Source: Anisodus tanguticus
Taxonomy: Eukaryota; Streptophyta; Magnoliopsida; Solanales; Solanaceae
DNA: 64,000 bases
NCBI GenBank assembly: GCA_034509755.1
Contig: CM067541.1
Location: 15,426,001-15,490,000, forward strand
Direction: 5' to 3'
Part shown: positions 46,039 through 57,782 of the stretch, piece after piece
Layout of the letters: the number at the start of each line of letters is the position of its first letter
How positions within the stretch are numbered: position 1 is the first letter of the stretch
Program-made: the position numbers and the translations under genes
The notes under the pieces: generated by a model
What the model saw: the letters and a program-made list of their open reading frames with translations, nothing else
Database searches by the model: none
What the model was told of the DNA's origin: nothing

Positions 46039-47518
46039 AGAAGTATTTTTCTAAACATATTTTTATACTTTTTAAAAAGTGTTTTGGGAGAATAATAATT
46101 TGTAATTGGTCAAATTATTTAACAAGTGCTTTTGTTAATTGTATTTGTATTATTTTCAAAAAGTATTTTTAAGTGTGAAATAATGAAAAAGTATTATATT
46201 TTAATTTAATAATATTAACTTTATCATATGGATAATCTTGTCCAAAGAAAATTTAAAGTACTTATTTTTGCGAGAACACTACTTATGCTTGCAAACAAAA
46301 ATAGGACGCTAAAACACTTATTTTAAATAAATAAAAACTTGGCCAAATTAAATAACGTCATTCACTAACATAGTATTATTTTCTTAAATAAAAAAATTTG
46401 ACTTATCAAAAGTTCGGCCAAACAAGTTATTATTAATCTCACATAAGCAAATTGTAATTGATGGTAAGTATTTCTGAGTTTCAATTTGATATAGTGTTTA
46501 TTTTGTGACATTGAGAGTGAAAGTGACCCAACCTTCTAAAATTTTCCTCTACGGATTGACACTTTTATTTACCTAATATTGGCCAGGAACTTTTGTTTCT
46601 TCTGCTTTTGGAAAAGTTAAATAAAGTCTTAGGATTTTAAGAAACATTAACTGCATCGTTGAATTATACATAAATTTAGTGGATGAAAAAGAAAATGTAC
46701 ATAATGTCACTATCCATTGTTATAATTATAGGAAATCCACTACAATACAGTCCCTCCTTATTACATTGACCGGAAAAAGAATTGCTCTCCTTATGGAACT
46801 TTATTTGAAAGGACAATATCAGAATTTTTTTTTTGCTCCAAATCAAACAATGGAAAGGGACACAAATTTTCTTCAACTTTTATTTTCCTTTTGCAATGTT
46901 CTTCGTTAATTACCTCTCCTTTTCAACAACAAAGCGCTTAAATCCGAATTGACCAAATAGAAGAATGGAGTTCAAATGTTAGGTGATTTTTTTTTCATAT
47001 ACCAGAGTCACTATTACATGTGCGGGCAGGTAGGATAAGACCATAATTAAAAAAAAAGGTTTTTGTTTTTAAAAACCTTAATATGGTTCAAGATAGATAA
47101 TAAAAGTTGAATCAAGATGAATATCGATGTAAACACCTAAAATTGTATAACCCAAAGTTGATAAATTGCTGGTACCACTGATGAATGCTGACAAAAAAAG
47201 ATAATATTTTAAAGCTTAAATTTTCATTTTCAATAGGTTGAGAATATCACGGAAACGGAGATTAATATGGAATTAACTGTCCTATATATTTGTCGCGCGT
47301 TCTAAAGACAGCAAAATATAAGACAAGAATCATAACAAGGGCATTTTAGACTTTCAAACAAGGGTAATTTTGGTATTATGAAAAACTTTTGAAGAAACTT
47401 ACAAATGGCTTCAGCTCAGAGTCTTCGGTAAAGTCGAACGTGCACTTAGTTTTTTTTTTTATTTGATATCCAGTTTGTGGCTTATGCTATAATATTCATG
47501 AAGATATAGTAGCGTGTA

Positions 47519-47589
47519 CCTCACCATTACTATCAATAAATCACAGGGATGTGCCCTCACCATTACTATCAATAAATCACAGGATGTAA
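47519..47589 (+). repeat. 36-bp tandem duplication
   Basis: Two adjacent copies of a unit starting CCTCACCATTACTATCAATA, at 47519 and 47555, nearly identical. Confidence 0.95.
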
Positions 47590-47895
47590 CTGAAAGAACA
47601 AAGTTTAAAAACAGAGCAACTGACTAGAACGTTCTATTTAAAAGAAAGCAAATTACTCCTACATTAGAAACACGTGCAGGCCTCCACCCACGTTCACTTA
47701 GTTGCACCTATGTACAGTTGTTTTCTTGTTTTGTAATGACTGACTATTTATTCTCCCCTTTTATCACGTAAAAAAAGCATAACGCTCTTCATCAATGGCT
47801 CACTTTTTGAACCAAGCTAATGCTTTGTTCTGCAAGAACCTCATATATCACGTTAGTTCAACAACAATTTCTGTATATGTGTTATTTTTTTTATT

Positions 47896-48043
47896 GTTAT
47901 TTTCATCAGTTTCTTAATTTTGAATTTGAAGTATTTTTATTCTTGTAGTTCCTTATCTTTCAATTTGAAGTGTTATTTTCATCAGTTTTTGAATTTTAAA
48001 TTTGAAGTGTTTTTATTCTTGTAGTTCCTTATCTTTCAATTTA
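47896..48043 (+). repeat. 76-bp tandem duplication
   Basis: Two adjacent copies starting GTTATTTTCATCAG at 47896 and 47972, each running to TTCCTTATCTTTCAATTT, with a few substitutions. Confidence 0.95.
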
Positions 48044-48158
48044 TGTTTTATTTATTATTTCTTGTACTTCGATGATGGTATTATTTTGTGTCAGTTACGA
48101 TTCCTTTTTTTATTCAGCTTTATCCCCGCTTTATTTGTGCTTTGAATTGTTTGTTCTC

Positions 48159-48236
48159 GAGCCGAGGGTCTATCGGAACAGCCTCTCGATCCTCTCCAAA
48201 CCACACTTTGTGTTATTTCACTGAGTATGTTGTTGA
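48159..48236 (+). mobile_element. RTE-LINE tail fragment
   Basis: GAGCCGAGGGTCTATCGGAA at the start and TATGTTGTTG at the end match the LINE tail seen at 8217 and 11914, here in plus orientation and with an internal deletion. Confidence 0.7.
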
Positions 48237-48299
48237 TTTTGAAGTGTTTATTCTTTTTCCATATTGTAGAAACGGCACGTGAGATCACATTTGAAGGTC

Positions 48300-49638
48300 A
48301 TTTTGTTTCCAACAGTACTCTTTATATTGCTAGGGGTATTGCAAAACTACAACAACAAGGCAAAATAGTCCCCGTCTTTCCAGATTTATATTGCTCCCCA
48401 ATTTCGGGTGATGTATCAATGCTGGAAAACTACAACAACAAGGAACAAAGAGAGAAAATAGTTTACGGGTGAAAATTAGGTCAAACCCGATTAGGGTTTG
48501 ACCTTGGGCATGACCCAAAAATCGAGGCAGAGGCGCCGCGGCGCTCGACGAATTCCTACACTGTCTCGATTTATTTTCTGTGCATTCTTAATTAAATCCA
48601 AAATCCAATTTTGACTTAATTAAAATAATCATTATTCATTTAAATATCTCAATTCTAAATCGAACATTTAATTACTCTCTCAATACATGCTTAGATCGAA
48701 AGGACAATCGACATAGTGTGACCCTACATGCCTTCTCATATCGACATTAATCAAATTAAAGTCTACGCGGAACTCCTAGACGGCGCCGCAAGACGAACTC
48801 GATATGTGAAGTACGTTTACGTGAATCTAGTAAACTTAACCTTTATGTGGTAAGATAAAATCCTTTCATTCACGACACATCCGATCAAGCTTAGGATTTG
48901 TCAAGTGTCTATCCAAATGGCTTAATCATTGTATCTCATCTATATTAGTTGACAACTAGACCATATTCTAAATGCGTCTATTGTGTTGGCCAACGACTTA
49001 GTCAACCTAATATCACTAAGAATTCGAGTGTTCTCTCGATTATACATTCGAGGAATGAATCCTAATCTTGGCTCAACTACCACCTTTAATCCACATCGTA
49101 ATGTACCAAATACAAGCCGTATCTCAACCTATAAGGCATTTGAGCTTAGGACGGGATCAAAGTACATTATTTTGTAGACAAGACGCGTATTGACCTCAAG
49201 TCTAAGGACTTCTATCTCCCACACGCTGATCATACTTTAGACAAGTATAACAAACATTATATCAACAGGGTATACTAATACTTCCAAAGTATTCATGTGT
49301 CCATCACGAGTAGCCATTACTTGTAGCAGGTGAGACAAACTACATCCTCTAAGGATGTGATGCAGACCACATGTCGACTTATCACATATCATCGATATCC
49401 CATTCTCGATGATCATTAGTCGAGGCTATTTTAAGAGTTACGTTATAATATTAATATCTCACACTATTAATAATAGCGTAACCTCCAGGGATGCATATAA
49501 TAGAATATTACAAACAATCAATTAATAATTCAATAATTTGCAAATGCCAGAATATTAATCTCCATTAATAATAATACGAATGTGTATAAGTACATTTGTC
49601 CTAATACAAATTGTCTCTAGGATATAAATATACTTTCA
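48300..49638 (-). repeat. 3' LTR of copia-3 (left boundary uncertain)
   Basis: Starts (minus) at 49638 next to the polypurine tract. About 1.2-1.3 kb. Includes AT-rich U3 and a GC-rich palindrome GCGCCGCGGCGC near 48534. Confidence 0.6.
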
Positions 49639-49717
49639 ATCTCCCACTTGGCCTAAAGCCAATCTCCAACATATCTAATGCCCATATTCTCAAAATGACC
49701 ATTATGCTTGACTAAGC

Positions 49718-52700
49718 TTAATGGTTTAGTGAATGGGGGTCAGCTAGATTATCGTCTGTGGGAACATAGTCTAATCTAATCTCTTCAATCTCTACCATCT
49801 CCCTGAGTATGTGGTACTTCCTTGGTACATGCTTGTTTCTGTTGGTTGATCTTGGTTCCTTAGTTTGCGCAATCGCACCAGTGTTATCACAATAAACAGT
49901 TATTGGACAAGTGGCACTTGGAACAACCCCTAGTTCCTTCAGGAACTTAGATATCACGACAGTTTCTTTACGAGCTTTCGATCCAGCAATGTACTCAGCT
50001 TCCGTTGTCGAATCAGCAGTTGTAGCTTGTTTGGAACTTTTCCAGCTTACTGCTCCACTATTGAAAATGAACGTGTACCCAGATTAAGATTTGTAGTCAT
50101 CAACATCCGTCTGGAAGCTAGCATCAGTGTACCCAGTAGCAGCTAGCTTTTTTCCCCCACCATAGACTAAGAAGTAATCTTTAGTTCTTCTAAGATACTT
50201 AAGAATACTCTTGATTGCCTTCCAGTGTTCTTCCCCAGGATTCTGCTGGAATTTGCAAGTCATACTAAGTGCAAAGGCCACATCTGGCCTAGTACAGGTC
50301 ATGACATACATGATCGATCCTATAGCCGAAGCATATGGGATCCTTTTCATGCGTTCAAGTTCTATAGTATTAGAAGGACTATCCTTCTTAGATAACTTGA
50401 TGCCTTGTCCCATAGGTAGACCGCATTTCTTTAAATTTTCCATAGAAAAACGTCTAAGAACTTTTCTGTGTGTAGACCGACCGTGATGACCAAACAATCG
50501 TTAGGTCAATCTCTATAGATCCTAATCCCCAGAATGTAGCAGGCTTCACCTAAATCCTTCATCATGAAGGTACTGGACAACCACTCCTTGACTGACTGCA
50601 GGAGAGTCTTATTGTCTCCCATTATTAATATGTAATCTACATATATGATAATGAAGGCAATACTCCCATCCTTGCGTTTACTATAAACACATGGATCCTC
50701 TTTGCTTCTGACGAAATTGAATGACTTGATAGCCTTGTCGAAGCAAATGTCCCAACTCCTCGAGGCTTGCTTAAGCCCATAAATGGACTTTTGTAGCTTG
50801 CATACGACATTTGGTTTGGACTCAAGTGAAAAACCCTCAGGTTGTTTCATTTACACCTCCTTAACTAGATTACCATTGAGGAAAGCAGCTTTGACGTCTA
50901 TCTGCCAAATGTCATAGTCATAATATGCAGCTATTGCAAGCAAAATTCGAATGGACTTAATCTTAGCAACATGTGAAAAGGTTTCATCATAATCGACCCC
51001 AGACCGTTGATTATAACCTTTAGCCACCAATCTTGCTTTATAAGTTTGTACTTTGCCATATGTATCAATCTTTTTCTTGAAGACCCATTTGCATCCTACG
51101 GGTCTAACTCCTGTTAGCAAATCAACCAAGTTCCAAACTTGATTTATGTACATCGAGTCCATCTCAAATTTCATGGCTTCTTGCCATCTCTGCGAATCAA
51201 TGTCTAACATATCTTCGCTGTAGGTTGTAGGTTCATCGTCATCAGGAATATCTATCTCATTGTGTGTTTCAACAAGGAGATTAAGTCTTTCAAGCGGACG
51301 ATGAGTCCTAGTGATCCTACAGATTTGATTATTCTGCGTTTCAATGTTTGTTGCATTTTGATTGTGAGAAGGTCTTTCTGTGTTGGACAATCCATCACTT
51401 TGAGAGCTTTCAGGAATGTCATTTTCATGTATTTTCTGAATGGAATGATGTACAACCATTGTATCATCTTCCATTGATTGTGTATGAAAGTCTTGCATTT
51501 CTGCACTATCTCTCACAACACTCCCACTGGCTGAAAGGCGTACTCTAAGTACCCAATCTTCACCAGATACTCCCACTGAATCCTTGTTTAGGTCATTCGA
51601 CAAGGGTTCAACTTCTGTGTTATCTTGTGGTTCTTGAATTTCTTCAAGTTTTATCTCTATGCAGCTATGTTCCTTGTAGACATATTCTTCTTTAAGGAAA
51701 GTTGCGTTCCTAGAAACAATAACCTTATGTTCTCCAGGAAGATAGAAGTAGTATCCCTTAGTTTCCTTTGGATACCCCACGAAGTAACATTTCTCACTTT
51801 TAGATTCCAACTTGTCAGTGAGCATCTTCTTAACACATGCAGGACACCCCCAAGGTCTCATATGTTTAAGAGCTGGCTTCTTGCCACACCATATCTCATA
51901 GGGTGTCTTTTCTACTGACTTGGAAGGAACCCTGTTCAGAACATATATCGAGGTTTGTATAGCATGTCCCCAAAGGTATGTAGGTAAAGCTGAGGAGCTC
52001 ATCATGGATCAAACCATATCTAATAAGGTTCGGTTTCTCCTTTCGGCAACACCATTCATCTGTGGTGTTCCATGAGGTGTCCATTCTGACTGGACTCCAT
52101 GTAGCTTTAAGTAATCTAGAAAATCCTTGCTCAAGTATTCACCTCTTCGATCCAATCGAAGGGTCTTGATAGTTGTTGTAAGTTGCTTCTCTACTTCCGA
52201 CTTGTACTCCTTAAACTTCTCAAAAGCCTCGGATTTGTGTCTCATAAGATACACATATCCATACCTTGTGAAGTCGTCAGTAAAAGTGATGAAGTATGGG
52301 AAGCCTCCTTTAGCTTGAGTCAAGAATGGCCCACATACATCAGTATGGACCAACTCAAGCACCTCCTTGGTACGCATACCTTTCCCAGAAAGTGGTTTAT
52401 TGGTCATCTTTCCTCTCAAGCAAGATTCGCAGTTATCATAAGACTCCAAGTCAAATGGTTTGACGTAGTCTAACTTCCACAACCTTGCTATCCTTGATTC
52501 GTTGATATGACCAAGTCTGCAGTGCCATAGGTAGGTAGAGTTTCTATTACTTATCTTTTCTCGTTTATTTTGTACATTGAATATCTCTCGACTACAGTTT
52601 AGTGTATATAATCCATCCACAAGAGGAGCAGTTCCATATATAATATTATCAAAAGACAGTACTTGACTGCCATTATAAATATACGAGGAAAAACCCCCCA

Positions 52701-53277
52701 TGTCCAAAACTGGGATAAAAATGATATTCCTCATTAACGAGGGTACATAGAAGCAATCATTCAACACTAAACAATAGCCAGAAGGTAAATTTAATCTATA
52801 AGTCCCTACGCGCTCAATATCTACTCGTGCTCCATTTACAACGCATAGGTCTACCTCCCTTGGTCCAACCTTCTTGCTATCAGTTAGCCCTGCACATTTG
52901 TACAAATGTGTGAGCCACAAGCGGTATCCAATACCCAGGAATGAGAGTTATTTATAAACATATTTATTTCAATGACGTACATACATTGTCCACCAAAGGC
53001 AGGAGCACCTGGTGCTTTTCCTCTTCATGGTGCCGTGCAGTCCTTCTTCCAATGCCCCTTCTTGTGGCAGTTGAGGCATTCATCCTTAGGCGGATTTACC
53101 TTCTTCTTCACACCTCCCTTAGGATTCATAGCTGAGGGCGCAACAACCACTTTTCCCTTCTTTTTCTGCCATTCCTTGCCTTTCGTCTTGGGTCGGCTAG
53201 AAGAGCTCACCATGAGCACACCTTTGCCTTTGGAAGTGGAAGACTCAAAGGTCTTGAGCATGTTGTCCACGCTCTAG
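49718..53277 (-). pseudogene. gag-pol pseudogene of copia-3
   Basis: gag end with zinc knuckle CLNCHKKGHWKKDC (about 53060). Protease to integrase ORF (52920-52009) has LWHCRLGH, CESCLRGK, HTDVCGPF, LRLDRRGEYL and NGVAERRNRTLL, keeping the integrase D-D-E residues. A TGA at 52006-52008 separates it from the next ORF (52005-50851), which covers the integrase end and RT start (RPVGCKWVFKKK, DVKAAFLNGN). The RT ORF (50850-50506) has LKQASRSWD, but the catalytic YVDD reads YVDY (50632-50634). RNase H (50497-49718) has TGYTDASF and VYCDNTGAIA. At least four stops or frameshifts make it non-functional. Confidence 0.92.
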
Positions 53278-53308
53278 ATGTCTATGCCTGAGCGTGCGTG
53301 GGTGTTAA

Positions 53309-53440
53309 AGTGTCTCATATTGGTTGAGGGAATTAGTTGTTGTCTCCTTTCATGGTCTTAGATAATCCTCATTTCATGAGCTATCGTTTCGGGTTGAGGT
53401 AGACCGTAGACCCAATGTCAATTTTGGTTCAAAACTCTCG
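53309..53440 (+). repeat. LTR fragment of another element
   Basis: Starts TGTTAAAGTGTCTCATATTG and continues ATTGGTTGAGGGAAT... and ATTTCATGAGCTA. I recognise this as the start of a common dispersed Solanaceae LTR; its class is not determined. It abuts copia-3 on the left and an ABCA pseudogene intron on the right. Confidence 0.5.
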
Positions 53441-54417
53441 TTAAGTATATTCCTAGTGTCTATTACGATTATTTGGATGTTTTCCATCTTCTAGTCGCAG
53501 TCACTTGAATCGTCCTTCTGTATGCCTATTGTAGAGTCATCTCATTATAGTCTCCTGGCTTTCTTTTCCAGAGAGAGAAGGTTGAAGAGTTGCTAGAAAA
53601 GCCGCATTTCATTCCCAAGGAGTAGTTGCTGACAGATTAGCAAAAAATTATAGTGGAGGTATGAGGAGAAGACTCAGCGTAGCCATTTCATTGATTGGGG
53701 ACCCTAAAGTATGTATATATTTGTCCCCTCTTATATTATTCCCTGAAAGTGTCCTGAAGTTTTGGGTTCCAATTTGCTATTACTAATTGTGTATATGGAC
53801 GAGCCCAGCACTGGACTTGATCCAGCTTCACGAAAAATGTTGTGGGATGTCGTGAAGCATTTTTGTTTTGGGTGGTTATTTTGTAGTTATCCTGAAGTTT
53901 TGCCTGCAATTACCATGCGATCTCAAACTTAGGCTCTATGTTCTCATCTTCTCTCATTTGGGATAACATCAGTGATGTCGATCTTGCTCTTCTATTCCTT
54001 TCAGCACACTCGATGGATGAGGCAGAGTATCTTTGCGATAGGATAGGTATTTTTGTGGACGGAAACTTTCAGTGCTTGGGAACCACAGATGAGGTGAGTT
54101 TGAAGACCTTACCAACTTGTTCACAATTAAATTTTTTGGAACTTGACTATTACATTGAGGCTGCGAATTGCTGGAGGAAGTTAATAGTCTAGATTTGATT
54201 TCCTACTGAATTAGCTAGGATAAGCATCTATTAAAGGAGTTAGCGCGCTTAGGTTTGGAGAGTGGCAATGGGAGCTTGGATTTTTAAGTTTTGTTTTATT
54301 GGTGGACCATTAATCCATTATCTAAACCAGTATATGATTGCTAATCAATCTCATAAAGATTCTTATATTGTGTGATAAAATTCTGTTGATTCTCGTCCTC
54401 GTATGATGCCCACTTCA

Positions 54418-55592
54418 TGTTGGAAATTTGTCTTTGGTGGGAGGTGCGTCCACCCATATTTAATGAATTAAACACTAGGGTTCCGCATGTTGGAGGCTTT
54501 GCCTCTTCACACGTGCATAATCTACTAAGTGAGTAGATGATCGTAGGGCCAAGGATCGTCAAATTTTGTTGTGAAATGAAAGAGATATTGGTCCACGAAG
54601 TAAGGTGTTTGAGGCATGGAAACATGGTGTGGGACAAATCTAACACATCGGTGAAAAAATGAAGAATTGCTCTCTTTATAAGACTCAAAATTGGCTAAAG
54701 GTTTGGGACCCCAAGGGGTAACTCATGTGTTTGAAGGAGGGAAGACCTAGATGTGCTTTGGTTCGGGGCTAAGACCATGCGCGCCGCCGCCCGTCCCGTC
54801 CGGTCTCTGGTCGTGGGCTTCTTCTGATAGACTCCAAATTGTTTAATATTTACAGTTTGGTCCCTAGAGTTTCTGGAAAGCTGAAATTGGGAACGACGGA
54901 AGGCAGAAAGTTTCTGCCTACCGTTTGGATTGGTTTTTGGAACGTTAAAACCATTAATCTGCACTTTATCACCTCCCTAAAAGCTCCTTCAAGATGCACA
55001 TTAAATCAGCCAAGTAAACTCCCTCCATAAACAGCCATTACTTGGCTGATTAATGGCCATTACTTGGCCATAAACAATCATTACTTGGCAGTTGAAGAGT
55101 CCCCCACCTTATGCTATATATTGGAGCCTTTTGGCTCAATTGTAGACAGCTGGACAGAAAACGAGACTACAACACAGAGACAAACAGAAGAGTAAAACAC
55201 AGAAATTCAGTCCAAAACGTGAGCAGAAACGTTGGGACAAAAACAGAAAACTTTTCCTTCCTTTTCCATTCTTCAGCAAGTCGTTTCGTGTTTGTTTTCT
55301 TCGTCAGAATCAACCTATTTGCTTTGTAGTGTTGATTAGTTGCTGTTTCATCTTGGGAGACTAATGCCCGTTAATGTAAAAGCATATATACGGGGCAATC
55401 TTGTCTTAAAGATAGAGAGACATCTCTCGACTCAGCTCACAGTTGTAACAATTCAGATTTAGTGTTCTTGATTTCAGGTTATCAAGATTCAAGACTCAAC
55501 AAGCTTGCGGCAGTTCTGAATTGCCTATTTGTTTATCCTTTCGAACACTTGTAATGTTTATTTACTTCCCGTATTGCTTTACATATCCAACA
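54418..55592 (+). repeat. LTR (probable solo LTR), about 1.2 kb
   Basis: Begins TGTTGGAAATTTG and ends ACATATCCAACA, giving the TGTTGG...CCAACA ends of copia LTRs. A TATA-like TGCTATATATTGG sits near 55110. Its first 400 bp match, in reverse complement, 59138-59545. No primer-binding site follows and the flanking 5-mers (CTTCA, CTTTC) do not match cleanly. It lies in an intron of the plus-strand ABCA pseudogene. Confidence 0.7.
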
Positions 55593-56094
55593 CTTTCGTC
55601 CGTATGAATATCTTCGAGCAGAATTATTGACTCAAACTTTATGCCTATACCTCTTATTTCTGTAAATATTTTTCTAGGCTTATCAGAATACTTGAAACTT
55701 CTATGGGACTCCATAATTCTATGTAAAGGAAAAAGAAAGGCCGCGATACAAGTTAAGGATCAATGAACTTGTGTAAAACATGGAATTCTGGAAATAATTC
55801 CTAAATGAATATTAAATTACAAAATACGAGATAAGTGTACTTTTCGTGAGTTTATGAAATTCAAAGCTGTAATGTGTCACTGTATAGATGCATTTGTTTA
55901 TACAAATGTATTGCGCTATATGTTGCTCATGTAGGAATTTCATTTTTTTTCTTATTATGCATATAGTATCTGGAAAGTGGGACAACATTGATTTTATTTT
56001 TTGTCAATTTGTTTATTTTTATCGGATGTCACCTAACGGACTATTTATGACTATTCACACCTCATTCTGAAATCATGATATTCTAATCTTGCAA

Positions 56095-56219
56095 ATACAC
56101 ACTATAGCTTTACCAGTAAATAAAACTCTCCATATACAGAGTTTCTTGCAAATACTGTATAATTAACAGAAACTCTGTATATGGAGAGTTTTATTTACTG
56201 GTAAAGCTATAGTGTGTAT
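56095..56219. repeat. Perfect 52-bp inverted repeat (hairpin) with 21-nt loop
   Basis: Left arm 56095-56146 and right arm 56168-56219 are exact reverse complements over 52 bases; the loop is 56147-56167. TGCAAATAC occurs just before the left arm (56090) and again in the loop (56148). It lies about 50 bp before exon D of the ABCA pseudogene. Confidence 0.97.
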
Positions 56220-56346
56220 GCTGGAACATACTTCTGATCATATAGTATTTAAAATGACAGTTAAAATCTAGGTATGGAGGATCCTACATGTTCACCATGA
56301 GTGCATCACCAGAAAATGGGAGTGAAGTGGAAGACTTGGTGAAAAG

Positions 56347-57782
56347 TGTTAGTTTGACTAGAGTTAGTCAAATGGTGTTCTTTGCAATAGAGTTATTGTA
56401 AAGGTTTTGCAATAGAGTTATTGTATGGGGGAGGAATTAATAGTTTAATTCATAGGTTGCAAGAGGTTGTAATCTAAATATTTCTCATTTTAGTGAAGTT
56501 TAGGAAAAATCCTACTAGGGTAGGTCATGATTTTACTCCCTTGAACAAGGTTAATTTTACATAAATATCTTGTTATTTACTTACTGCTTTAGCGAAGGGA
56601 ACTGTTAGAGAAACTGGTTCTCTACACTATTTGGTGGACTCATTTAAAACTTCAATTGGTATCAAAGCATGATCTTTCTAAAAGGTTAACACCTAGAAAT
56701 GATCTTTCTCATGGCTGCTCCACCAAGCATAGAGAAAGGAAAATCTACCATAAGTCCCCCTAGATTCAATGAAAAGTATTATGGGTGGTGGAAGACCAGA
56801 ATGCATGACTTTATTATGGCTGAGGACTCTGATTTATGGGATGTCATATGCGATGATCCTCGCGTTCCTATGAATATGGATCTAGCTGGTTTTACAACCA
56901 CTCCAAAATCAAGGAAGGAATACAATGATGCTGATAGAAAGTCTGTTGAAAAGAACTTTAAGGCTATAAAAATCCTTGTTTGTGGTATTGGTCCAGATGA
57001 ATACAATCAAATCTCAACCTGTCAAAGTGCAAAGGAGATCTAGGAAGCCTTACAAACTGCTTATGAGAGGACTAGTCAAGTGAAGCAGTCCAAAATAGGC
57101 ATGCTTACCACAGAATATGAACTCTTCAAGATGAAAGATGGAGAGTCCATTCAGGACATGCACACCAGGTTTACCTCCATAATTGATGAACTTCACTCCC
57201 TTAGTAAAATCATTAAAACCCACAGGCCCATACACAAGATTCTCAGTGTTCTGGCCCCTTTCTAGGAAAGCAAAGTCAATGCTATATCAGAAGCTAAGGA
57301 CTTGCAAACGATGACCATTGATGAGCTCATAGGAAATCTCAAAACCTATGAATTGAAAAGGCAAAGAGATGATGAAAGGAGAGAGCCAAAGAAAGAAAAG
57401 AACCTGGTTCTCAAGGCTGCTAAGAGTAATTCAAGTGGTGATAAATAGATATGACTTACCTCACTCGAAGATTTCAGAAAATGGTTCGACAAAAAGGTGG
57501 TTTCCATAAGAAATGAAGCACAAGTAATAATCTCATAGGAAATGACTGATGTTACAAGTGCGGAAAGTCAAGACACTTCATTAAAGAATGTCCTCTTCAC
57601 AATCAGGATTATTACAGGAACTATAAAAAGGTAGCAAGGAGAAACCAGGTTCCTGAAAAATTCAAAAGAAAAGTTGTAGCTGACAATGCTTTGAAGCAGG
57701 ATCTGGCTATCTACGGAGATTCCTCTAGTGAATCTGAAGATAAAGATGATGAAGACAATACGTCCATGATGGCTATTGATGA
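56347..57782 (+). mobile_element. Copia fragment: 5' LTR plus gag only, inside an ABCA exon
   Basis: A putative LTR of about 307 bp starts TGTTAGTTTGACTAG at 56347 and ends before a primer-binding site TGGTATCAAAGC at 56657. gag follows from about 56699. The element stops abruptly near 57782, where ABCA coding resumes. There is no protease, integrase, RT or 3' LTR. Confidence 0.8.
56699..57782 (+). pseudogene. Copia gag pseudogene
   Basis: Contains PPRFNEKYYGWWKTRMHDF and LWDVICDDP (gag N-terminal domain), then MLTTEYELFKMKDGESI and MTIDELIGNLKTYELK (UBN2-like region). The zinc knuckle CYKCGKSRHFIKEC near 57558 fits CX2CX4HX4C. Stops lie at about 57041 (TAG), 57263, 57446 and 57554. The region ends in an acidic SSSESEDKDDEDN stretch that runs into ABCA sequence. 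Confidence 0.85.

Larger units (their letters stand above)
44418..46848 (+). repeat. Segmental duplication, copy 2 (orphan ABCA upstream region)
   Basis: Diverged copy of 28901-29845, lengthened by nested hAT elements at 44575-45932. In copy 1 this sequence lies upstream of an ABCA gene. Here no ABCA coding sequence is found on the corresponding (left) side. Confidence 0.85.
46849..48289. other. Intergenic DNA with small tandem repeats
   Basis: No gene recognised. Holds a 36-bp tandem pair (47519-47589), a 76-bp tandem pair (47896-48043) and a LINE tail (48159-48236). Confidence 0.5.
48290..53308 (-). mobile_element. 5'-truncated Ty1-copia retrotransposon (copia-3)
   Basis: Minus-strand element. 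The gag zinc-knuckle region, protease, integrase, RT and RNase H run from 53290 down to 49718. After a purine-rich tract (AAGTGGGAGAT on the minus strand) an LTR starts TGAAAGTATA at 49638. The LTR end is not fixed; it lies somewhere in 48290-48480. The 5' LTR and the start of gag are missing. The right edge at 53308 abuts a different LTR fragment. Confidence 0.85.

Noticed and set aside
54341..54688. 115-codon minus-strand frame
   Set aside because: It falls across the start of the LTR at 54418 and has no domain.
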